Assembly (NCBI GenBank): GCA_964563135.1
Contig: CAZLWV010000011.1
Location: forward strand, 16,555 to 80,554
DNA: 64,000 nt
Direction: 5' to 3'
DNA from: JAAYAY01 sp964563135
Lineage (GTDB): Bacteria > Planctomycetota > Planctomycetia > Pirellulales > Thermoguttaceae
In this document: piece by piece, positions 11,784-19,036 of the stretch
Layout: each line of letters begins with the position of its first letter
Numbering within the stretch: the first letter of the stretch is position 1
Notes under the pieces: generated by a model
Databases searched by the model: none
Seen by the model: only the letters and a program-made list of their open reading frames with translations
What the model was told of the DNA's origin: nothing
Made by a program: the position numbers and the translations under genes

Positions 11784-12363
11784 GGCGGAAGAGTCCAAAA
11801 CCTGGGAGTCGTGGGCGGAAAACGGAAACGATACGGAAATCCGCCCCGATTGGCAATGGCCGCCAGATCGCCCTCGTCGATCTGCGGACGGGTGGCTCGC
11901 GCCTGGACTGGCTGTGTCGCACTCGGCTTCATCACGGCCCCGGGTTTGCCCCGTCTGGCGTGGTTGCGTCGCAACTCTTTTGTTCAAAATGGTTTAGCAG
12001 GGCGTGTTCCGGTCAGATGGAAAGGCTGGCTCTCCAGGCTTCGACCGCCCAAAAGCCAGTAAAAACGATCTGAATTGCCTCAATTCCGCGTTTTCCCTAG
12101 CCAAAATTTTGTCAAAGAAAGGCTGGCGATCCGCTGGCCGGGTGCTTATATTCTGAGGTGCCTGTCGACCACCGTGAAGGGGGTTTTCTTCCGCCACGCC
12201 ACACCGAGGGGGTGCTCGGTTGGCGCGAAACGGTGTGTGCTGATTCGGTTTGAGGAGCCGAATCCGCCGGAGACGTCCACAAGGGGCATGCTACCGTGAG
12301 GCCATTGCGTTTGGGGGTGTGACAGGGCAGCAGGCGTGGGGTGCTGCTCGGAGGGTGTGTTCG
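11784..12363. other. Intergenic region between divergent genes
   Basis: This 580-bp stretch separates the esterase gene (minus) from the alpha-CTD/sigma4 gene (plus), so it should carry both promoters. A TATATT -10-like hexamer lies at about 12148-12153 without a convincing -35 box. Short open frames here have no coding character. I see no repeat or RNA gene. Confidence 0.4.
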
Positions 12364-15018
12364 ATGCCAGGACGCCGATATCCACGGCCAGGTCATCGCC
12401 TTGCGCCGCGTTTGCTCGCGGAACTGCTACAGGACACTCTGCCGACTGAATACGCAGGGCAGGGCGTCCCCGAATTCGTGCGCCTCAGCGATCTGGATGA
12501 GAGGGCATGGGATCGGTTCGGGCCCGATGGCTGCACAGCACTCGCCGACCGAATCGTTCGCGCCGTCGGACGCGCCGCAAGACAGCCGGGACCTTTGAGC
12601 ACCCTCCGGCTTCCGCCCCTGCCCGACGGCATGTCACTGGTCAGTCTGGAACTGGAATCCCGTACGTTCAATTGCCTCGCTGCCGCAGGGATCGGCGACC
12701 GGCCACAGGATCTGGGGTGCATGACCGTCGAAGGCGTGCTGGGCCTCCGCGGGTTCTGGAGCAAGTGCCTTGTCGACCTCCTCACGGCCATCGAATACGC
12801 CACCGACCATCCCGATTCGCGGGCCAAGCCAAAGTCCCGCCGGATCTCCGGGGCCCCCGATCGGCAGACATTCGGACGATATCCCCGTCGTGGCTACCGA
12901 CTGGCGCCTGCGGCGCTGCGGGACATTCTGGAAGTGCCCGTCCCCGGACGCGAAGTCTCCAATCCGTCGATTCGGGGACTCAACCTCTGCGATCTCGACG
13001 AGAGGATTTCGCAGACCCTGGACGACAGGGATCTGAGTCTGCTCGGCCGGGCCATCATTGCCCGCGTCAATGGAAGCAGCCATCATCGCTCCCTGAAAGA
13101 ACGCAAATTCCCGGCTCCGCCCAAGGGCTTGCGATTGCAGGATCTTGCCCTGGAGAATCGTACCTACAACTGCCTCCTGCGCGAGGGGCTTGCTTCCCGG
13201 TTCGAGGCGATCGGCAACTACACCATCGGCGATCTCCTCGCGCTCAAGGCGTTCGGCGCCAAGTGCCTTCTCGACCTGCTCTCGTCGCTGGAAACAGCGG
13301 TGGCCCGCAGCCAGTCGTTGGATGCCGGATTGACCCGCCAGGCCGAGGCACTCGGAGCTGTTCCGGAAGTGTCGCAGATCCACTTCAGCGATCCCAGGCT
13401 GGGGGCCGCCCTGCGCAGCGTCGACCACCAAGCCGAAACCCTGGCGGATCTCGCGCAGCGAGTTGTCCATCGCCGCGTCGATCCTCCCAATCCGGCAGCA
13501 ACGGCGCGCCAGCTCGCAGAAATCCGCGGCCGCATCCAGCAGATGAGTCGCATGGATCTCGGCGAGGAACTGGCCGAGGTCTTTGCGCCAACTTCCCAGG
13601 CCAGGGACCGCCAGATCATCTCCGAGTACTATGGCTGGGACGGCGGCGGCGGACGCACCCTCGAGGAGTTGGGCAATCGCCACGGCCTGAGCCGCGAACG
13701 CATCCGTCAGGTGTGCCTGCACGCTGCCAAGCGGCACCGCCATTCCAGGGTGTTCGCGCCTGTCCTCGACAAGGCTCTCCAGTTCATCCAATCGCACCTT
13801 CCGATCGCCACTTCCGATCTCCGCTGCCGGTTCGAAGCCGCAGACGCCAAGGGGCTCTTCCTGGATCCGAAAACCATCCTCCAGGCCGCCGAATTCCTGT
13901 CCCGCGACGGCAATTTCTGCACGGTGAATATCGGCGACGTGGAACTGGTCGTCGATGCCCAGTCGGCCCACCTGCCGAAGAAGATCGCGCAGGTCGCCCG
14001 CCGGCTGGCTCTGACCTCCGGCATAGCGACCGTCTCCGATGTGATTCAGCAGGTCGAAACCTGCCAGTCGTCCCGCGCCGAGCCGTCCCTGGTCTGGGCC
14101 GTGCTCGAGGCCATGGCGGGTTTTCAGTGGCTCGCCCACGGCAAGAACTGGTTTCATCTGGAATCCGGTTCCCAGTATGGCTTGCCCAACATGATGGACA
14201 AAGTCTTCTCGGTCTGCCCCCGGATCGACATCTCCCGCCTCCGCGCCGCTCTCGGGCGTCACCGGCGGTCCGGACGCAAGCTGCCGCCGAGCCGGGTCCT
14301 CGTCGACTTCTGCCGGCAGCGCTCGGCTGTCCGCGTCCAAGGCCGCATGGTGCTCGCCGATTCGCCCCCCTTGCCGGCAGACACGCTCTCGGGGGTCGAG
14401 GCCGTGATGATCCGGGTTCTGCAGGAGCACGGCCCCATCATGGAACGCGGTTTGCTCGAGGAGCACTGCATGGCGGAGGGAATGAACCGCTTCAGCTTCA
14501 ATGCAACCTTGATGTCCTCTCCTGTGATTGCCCAATTCGGCCGGAGCGTGTACGGGCTGGTGGGAACCACCGTCAACCGCCGGAAGGTGCAATGCCTCGC
14601 CGCCAGGCGCTCGGCACGGGCTGCATCGCGCGTGCTGCGCGGGTTCGGCACCCTGGCCGACGGGCGCATCTACCTTCTCTACCAGTTGTCCAAGGCTGCC
14701 ATAGCGGGGGGAGTGACGACCGTCCCTTCGGGGCTCAAGCACCGGCTTGGGGGCAATTTCCGCATCTGGACTGCCGATGGCGTGGAATCCGGCACGCTGG
14801 TCACACGCGGCGGATGCGCTTGGGGACTCGGGCCTGCACTGCGCGGTCAGAATGCCCGGCCGGGGGATCACATGGTGCTGCTCGTCGACCTCCAGCAGCA
14901 GTCGGCACGCGTGTATCTGGGCGAACGCGACCTTCTCGATACGCTCATCGAGAGTCTCAGCCTGCAGGTCGCCGAAACATGGAAGTCGGAGGATCTGGCG
15001 GCGGTCACCGGGCGCTGA
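12364..15018 (+). CDS. Fusion of two RNA polymerase alpha-CTD-like units with a sigma-70 region 4-like HTH
   Basis: An 884-residue probable DNA-binding protein. The start ATG 12364 has GGAGGG at 12350-12355, 8 nt upstream. Residues 5-145 and 173-310 are two copies of one unit: each opens YPRxGxRLAP, has a middle DLDER motif, and ends in a helix-hairpin-helix segment like the RNA polymerase alpha C-terminal domain (93-145 LELESRTFNCL...; 258-310 LALENRTYNCL...). After a helical linker, residues 431-458 match sigma-70 region 4.2 (RTLEELGNRHGLSRERIRQV). The C-terminal ~420 residues are unassigned; segments around 585-650 and 681-735 resemble winged-helix folds. No sigma region 2 or polymerase core domain is present, so it is neither a complete sigma factor nor an alpha subunit. 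It could bind DNA by both elements and contact RNA polymerase. Function inferred only. Confidence 0.75.
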   Translation: MPGRRYPRPGHRLAPRLLAELLQDTLPTEYAGQGVPEFVRLSDLDERAWDRFGPDGCTALADRIVRAVGRAARQPGPLSTLRLPPLPDGMSLVSLELESRTFNCLAAAGIGDRPQDLGCMTVEGVLGLRGFWSKCLVDLLTAIEYATDHPDSRAKPKSRRISGAPDRQTFGRYPRRGYRLAPAALRDILEVPVPGREVSNPSIRGLNLCDLDERISQTLDDRDLSLLGRAIIARVNGSSHHRSLKERKFPAPPKGLRLQDLALENRTYNCLLREGLASRFEAIGNYTIGDLLALKAFGAKCLLDLLSSLETAVARSQSLDAGLTRQAEALGAVPEVSQIHFSDPRLGAALRSVDHQAETLADLAQRVVHRRVDPPNPAATARQLAEIRGRIQQMSRMDLGEELAEVFAPTSQARDRQIISEYYGWDGGGGRTLEELGNRHGLSRERIRQVCLHAAKRHRHSRVFAPVLDKALQFIQSHLPIATSDLRCRFEAADAKGLFLDPKTILQAAEFLSRDGNFCTVNIGDVELVVDAQSAHLPKKIAQVARRLALTSGIATVSDVIQQVETCQSSRAEPSLVWAVLEAMAGFQWLAHGKNWFHLESGSQYGLPNMMDKVFSVCPRIDISRLRAALGRHRRSGRKLPPSRVLVDFCRQRSAVRVQGRMVLADSPPLPADTLSGVEAVMIRVLQEHGPIMERGLLEEHCMAEGMNRFSFNATLMSSPVIAQFGRSVYGLVGTTVNRRKVQCLAARRSARAASRVLRGFGTLADGRIYLLYQLSKAAIAGGVTTVPSGLKHRLGGNFRIWTADGVESGTLVTRGGCAWGLGPALRGQNARPGDHMVLLVDLQQQSARVYLGERDLLDTLIESLSLQVAETWKSEDLAAVTGR

Positions 15019-15083
15019 TACGCTTGAGGGACATCTGCCCGCCGCAGTGACTGAACGAAGTGATCTACCTGCAAGAGGAACCC

Positions 15084-16775
15084 ATGGCCGATCCCGTTGT
15101 CTCCCTTCCTGCGGATATCGACATTGCCCGACTCGCCCGAATGCGTCCCGTCGCCGACATCGCCGCGGATCTGGGGATTTCCGACGACGACCTGGAACTC
15201 TACGGCAAATACAAGGCGAAGGTCTCGCTGGATCTGTTCCATCGCCTCGACGCGGCAGCCACCGGCCGGTTGATCCTGGTGACCGCCATCACACCCACGC
15301 CGGCCGGCGAGGGAAAAACGACAACCTGCATCGGACTGGCCGACGCCTTGCGGCGCATCGGCAAGAAGACCATCGCCTGCTTGCGGGAACCGTCGATGGG
15401 ACCGTGCTTCGGCATGAAGGGCGGGGCCGCGGGCGGGGGATACTCCCAAGTTGTTCCCATGGAGGATATCAACCTCCATTTCACCGGCGACATCCATGCG
15501 ATCGAACTGGCCCACAACCTGCTCGCCGCCGTCCTCGACAACCACATCCACCACGGCAATGAGTTGGGAATCGACGTTCGCCGCATCGTTTGGCGCCGGG
15601 CCATCGACATGAACGATCGCGCCATCCGCCAGGTCACCGTCGGGCTCGGCGGCCCGGGCAACGGAGTCCCCCACGAAAGCGGCTTCGACATCACCGTGGC
15701 TTCCGAAGTCATGGCCATCTTCTGTCTCTCCGAATCGCTCACGGAACTGAAGCAGCGGCTGGGACGCATCATCGTCGCCTACACCTTCGACCGCCGCCCC
15801 GTGACTGCGGCCGACCTGAAGGTCCACGGGGCGATGGCCGTGCTCCTCAAGCACGCCATCAAACCGAATCTCGTCCAGACCCTCGAGAACACGCCGGCCT
15901 TCGTTCACGGCGGCCCCTTCGCGAATATCGCCCACGGCTGCAACAGCGTGATCGCCACGAAGTTCGCCATGCGCCTGGCCGACTACACCGTCACGGAGGC
16001 CGGCTTCGGGGCCGACCTGGGCGCCGAGAAGTTCATGAACATCAAGTGCCGCAGCGCCGGCATCCGTCCCAATGCCGTGGTAATCGTGGCTACCGTCCGG
16101 GCCCTCAAACATCACGGCGGTGTTGCCCTGAAGGACCTCAATCAGCCCGCTCTCGAGGCCCTGGACAAGGGGGTTGAGAACCTGAAAAAGCATATCGAAA
16201 ACATCCACCGGTTCGGCCTCCCGGTCGTGGTCGCCATCAATGCGTTCCTTTCCGATCGGGATGACGAGATTCAGTTCATCAAGGACAAATGCGCCTATCT
16301 TTCGGTGCAGATCCTCCGCGCCGAGCACTGGGCCAAAGGAAGCCAGGGGGCCGAGGCACTCGCCAGGGCTGTCGTCGACGTGGCCGAGAATACGAAGTCC
16401 GATTTCTCGTTTCTCTACCCCAATACCTGCACGCTCTGGGAAAAGGTCAAAATCATCTGCCGCGAGATCTACGGCGCCACCGAAGTCCTGGCCGACAAGA
16501 AACTCCGCGACAAGTTCAAACAGTTGCAGGAGGAGGGATACGGCGAACTGCCCATCTGCATGGCCAAGACCCAGTACTCTCTTTCCACCGATCCCGGGTT
16601 GAAAGGCCGGCCCAAGAAATTCGACGTCCCCCTGCGCGATGTCAGGGTGTCGGCCGGGGCCGGATTCGTCGTCGTGCTCACCGGAGATATCATGACGATG
16701 CCCGGTTTGCCCAAGGTGCCGGCGGCTGAAACCATCGATATCAACGAGAACGAAGAAATCGTGGGACTCTTCTGA
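15084..16775 (+). CDS. fhs: Formate-tetrahydrofolate ligase
   Basis: A 563-residue cytoplasmic enzyme that makes 10-formyl-tetrahydrofolate from formate, tetrahydrofolate and ATP, feeding purine, formyl-Met-tRNA and other one-carbon pathways. The ATP-binding loop is at 72-80 (TPAGEGKTT). Family blocks follow: REPSMGPCFGMKGGAAGGGY, the histidine-rich HIHHGNELGID region, and TEAGFGADLGAEKF. The C-terminus (MTMPGLPKVPAAETIDIN...) is intact and the length is normal. ATG 15084 was chosen because AGAGGAA lies 6-10 nt upstream and the family N-terminus begins there. The gene starts 65 bp after the alpha-CTD/sigma4 gene on the same strand, so co-transcription is possible. It ends 69 bp from the convergent hemC. 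No folD or fchA is adjacent. Confidence 0.97.
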   Translation: MADPVVSLPADIDIARLARMRPVADIAADLGISDDDLELYGKYKAKVSLDLFHRLDAAATGRLILVTAITPTPAGEGKTTTCIGLADALRRIGKKTIACLREPSMGPCFGMKGGAAGGGYSQVVPMEDINLHFTGDIHAIELAHNLLAAVLDNHIHHGNELGIDVRRIVWRRAIDMNDRAIRQVTVGLGGPGNGVPHESGFDITVASEVMAIFCLSESLTELKQRLGRIIVAYTFDRRPVTAADLKVHGAMAVLLKHAIKPNLVQTLENTPAFVHGGPFANIAHGCNSVIATKFAMRLADYTVTEAGFGADLGAEKFMNIKCRSAGIRPNAVVIVATVRALKHHGGVALKDLNQPALEALDKGVENLKKHIENIHRFGLPVVVAINAFLSDRDDEIQFIKDKCAYLSVQILRAEHWAKGSQGAEALARAVVDVAENTKSDFSFLYPNTCTLWEKVKIICREIYGATEVLADKKLRDKFKQLQEEGYGELPICMAKTQYSLSTDPGLKGRPKKFDVPLRDVRVSAGAGFVVVLTGDIMTMPGLPKVPAAETIDINENEEIVGLF

Positions 16776-16844
16776 CAGTCCCCCTCCCGCGCCGCGCGAC
16801 TCGGTGGGTTCTGCGAAAATGTCCGCCGGGCAGAACCTCGCCCC

Positions 16845-17780
16845 TCACGACGGCTTCCGCCGCCTTGCTTCCCCCATCAAGTCTGCCGCCCCTTGCGCGA
16901 TCAGCCGTTCGGCAACCAGTTCCCCAAGCGCTTGCGCCTCCCCGCGGCTTGCCCTCTCGGTGGCCTCGATCTGCAGGCTGCCGTCAACGCGGAGCACTCG
17001 CCCGGTGAGTACCAGGTTGCCCGCCTCAAACCGGCCCCAGGCAGCAACCGGCGCGAGGCACCCGCCGTGGAGTGCCGCCAGCATCGCCCGCTCGGCGACC
17101 ACTGCCGCGTGGCTCTCCAGATGGTCCAGCGGGCGGAGAGCCGATCGCGTGGCATCATCGTCACTCCGCGTTTCCAGCCCCAGGGCGCCCTGGCCAATGG
17201 CCGGAAGCATGATCGGCCAGTCGATCCGCTCGGTGATCCGGTCCGCCAGCCCGAGCCGCTTGAGGCCGGCTTCCGCGAGCATTACGGCGTCGTAGTGGCC
17301 CGCATCCAGTTTCGCCAGACGGGTATCGACGTTTCCACGGATGTCGACCACCTCCAGATCCGGCCGATGGTGCAGGAGCTGCGCCCGGCGGCGCAGGCTG
17401 CCCGACCCGATTCGGGCTCCCTGCGGCAGATCCGCCAGTGACCTCGCGCTGCGGCACACCAGCACATCCCGCACCGACTCGCGTTCGGGCACCGCCGCCA
17501 GTGCCAGACCCGCGATCGGTTCCGTGGGAAGGTCCTTCAGGCTGTGCACGGCCAGATCGATGCGCCACTCCAGCAAGGCCTGCTGGATCTCCTTGGTAAA
17601 CACGCCCTGGCTGCCCAACGCCCCAATCGAACCCGCCTGCTTGCGGTCTCCTGTGGTGGTGATCGGCACCAGTTCCACTATCAATCCCAAGGCCTCCAGA
17701 CGCGCGGCAACCCACTCTGCCTGCCATCGGGCCAGGGCGCTGGTCCGTGTGCCAAGGCGGATCGTTGTGAAAGGTGCCAT
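16845..17780 (-). CDS. hemC: Hydroxymethylbilane synthase (porphobilinogen deaminase)
   Basis: This 311-residue enzyme joins four porphobilinogen molecules into hydroxymethylbilane for haem and corrinoid synthesis. The N-terminal signature IRLGTRTSALARWQA is present. So are KEIQQALLEWRIDLAVHSLKDLPTE (containing the catalytic Asp) and GSGSLRRRAQLLHHRPDLEVVDIRGNVDTRL. The conserved cofactor-anchoring Cys sits in HGGCLAPVAA at about residue 240. ATG 17780 was chosen as start because the family N-terminus follows directly; a longer in-frame extension reads into the upstream gene. The gene lies 13 bp after the end of the membrane protein gene upstream, suggesting an operon. The other tetrapyrrole genes are not nearby. 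Confidence 0.97.
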   Translation of the reverse strand: MAPFTTIRLGTRTSALARWQAEWVAARLEALGLIVELVPITTTGDRKQAGSIGALGSQGVFTKEIQQALLEWRIDLAVHSLKDLPTEPIAGLALAAVPERESVRDVLVCRSARSLADLPQGARIGSGSLRRRAQLLHHRPDLEVVDIRGNVDTRLAKLDAGHYDAVMLAEAGLKRLGLADRITERIDWPIMLPAIGQGALGLETRSDDDATRSALRPLDHLESHAAVVAERAMLAALHGGCLAPVAAWGRFEAGNLVLTGRVLRVDGSLQIEATERASRGEAQALGELVAERLIAQGAADLMGEARRRKPS

Positions 17781-17793
17781 GGGCCGTGCTTGG

Positions 17794-18621
17794 TCAGCGG
17801 GATTTCTTTCGGTGGCCGCGAGATCTGTTCCTCGGGTTCCCATCGTCCTGGAGCCAGTCGTCCACCGAGTCCTTGCTCCCCACCCCTAGGTCCTCCCAGC
17901 CGGAATCGTCGGCCGGCTCGTCGGCAGATGACGGCGCATCGGTTGCGTCCGACGTTGGGGCCGGCTCCATCCGCTGGAGACTGGATGACGCCGAATCCCC
18001 CTCGCCCGTCGCGGTATCCAGCCACGGCTTGCCCGTCTCCATCGACTCGCGCAGTAGCTCCAGGTAACGCGATCGATAATCAAGCGCCAACCAACCGAAC
18101 ACGAACATGCCGCTGCTCGATCCCACCGCGATCACGCTGGCCAATACCAACAGCAACCACGGCGTCTTGGAAGTTGTCGGTTTCTCCCTCGCCTCTCCAA
18201 TGGGCCTGGGGACTCCGCTCGGGTCGGCGGTCTCCTCATCTGCCGATGCCTGTTGAACCATGTCGGTATTGGACAGGTGCCCGGGCTCCCAACCAGACCC
18301 GTCCTTCAGCGGTTCCATCGCTGGCCATTTCGGCTCGGAGGGCGGCCTGGACGCAGTGGGCTTGTCCACCACAAGGGGGATCTCCTTGGACAGCGGTCCG
18401 TAGTTCGCCACGATCCGGATCTCCCGCACCAGTCCGAGGGCTTCCGGAGGGATGCTGCTGCCGACCGGCTCGCCTTTGCCCAGTATGTCGAGCATCTCCG
18501 GCTCGACCTGGACCACGTACCGAATACCATTGCCATCCGGCATCGGCTCATACCCGAATTCGACTGCCACGGCCGCCATGACTACCCAGATTGCCGCGGA
18601 ACTCATCACATCGCCTCCCAT
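17794..18621 (-). CDS. Single-pass membrane protein of unknown function
   Basis: About 275 residues from ATG 18621 (an alternative in-frame ATG is at 18606). The N-terminus has a short hydrophobic run (AAIWVVMAAVAVEF) that may be a signal peptide. A small domain follows (GNGIRYVVQVEPEMLDILGKGEPVGSSIPPEA..). A Pro/Ser-rich linker, one clear membrane helix at ~160-185 (WLLLVLASVIAVGSSSGMFVFGW) and an acidic, Ser-rich C-terminal tail ending in basic residues complete it. I do not recognise the family. It precedes hemC by 13 bp and is probably co-transcribed, though a link to haem synthesis is not shown by the sequence. Confidence 0.7.
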   Translation of the reverse strand: MGGDVMSSAAIWVVMAAVAVEFGYEPMPDGNGIRYVVQVEPEMLDILGKGEPVGSSIPPEALGLVREIRIVANYGPLSKEIPLVVDKPTASRPPSEPKWPAMEPLKDGSGWEPGHLSNTDMVQQASADEETADPSGVPRPIGEAREKPTTSKTPWLLLVLASVIAVGSSSGMFVFGWLALDYRSRYLELLRESMETGKPWLDTATGEGDSASSSLQRMEPAPTSDATDAPSSADEPADDSGWEDLGVGSKDSVDDWLQDDGNPRNRSRGHRKKSR

Positions 18622-19036
18622 GCCATGGGCTGACACCCGCCAAGGGAGCGGGATCCGCCTGCCGGCGCTTTCCCGCTGCCCCTCCAGGACGGTCGGCCGG
18701 GTGGCGCGTTCATTCCCCCCCGGATCGGGCCGCCGTCATGAGTCAAGATAGGCTTTTTGCGCCGCGGTGTAAATGTAACCCCGCAAACACCATGCGTCCG
18801 CCGCCTGCGGCTGCACTCCCCGCTCGTGGCCAGCCGGGCCAAAACCCACGCTCCCGCTCCTCTGGGGGACAAAAAGAAACGGCCGCGTGAAGAATCGCTT
18901 CTTCACGCGGCCGAATCGCGGGACAAAACGGAGAGATACACGAATATATACTGTCCACTTGATCCCCAGGACGGCGTGGATTACCGCAAAATTCCTACGG
19001 CAACCACTGGTCTGCCCCGCACCGCTCCCGCTTCGG
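18622..19036. other. Intergenic region with terminator
   Basis: This 415-bp stretch lies between the secreted hydrolase gene and the hemC operon, both on the minus strand. It holds the terminator at 18880-18913 and presumably the promoter of the hemC operon to its left. No other structure or coding signal was found. Confidence 0.5.
18880..18913 (-). terminator. Rho-independent terminator of the secreted hydrolase gene
   Basis: A perfect 15-bp stem (arm CGGCCGCGTGAAGAA) with a 4-nt loop. Read on the minus strand the stem is followed at once by TTTCTTTTTG, the expected U-rich tract. It lies 124 bp after the stop codon of the hydrolase gene, and no plus-strand gene ends nearby, so it most likely terminates that transcript. 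Confidence 0.85.

Noticed and set aside
12507..15050. 847-codon plus-strand open frame overlapping the alpha-CTD/sigma4 gene
   Set aside because: Very Arg/Pro/Ser/Gly-rich shifted frame of the real gene; no ribosome site or domain.
16807..16837. 8-bp hairpin (GGTTCTGC/GCAGAACC) between fhs and hemC
   Set aside because: Loop of 15 nt and no T-tract on either strand; too weak for a terminator call.
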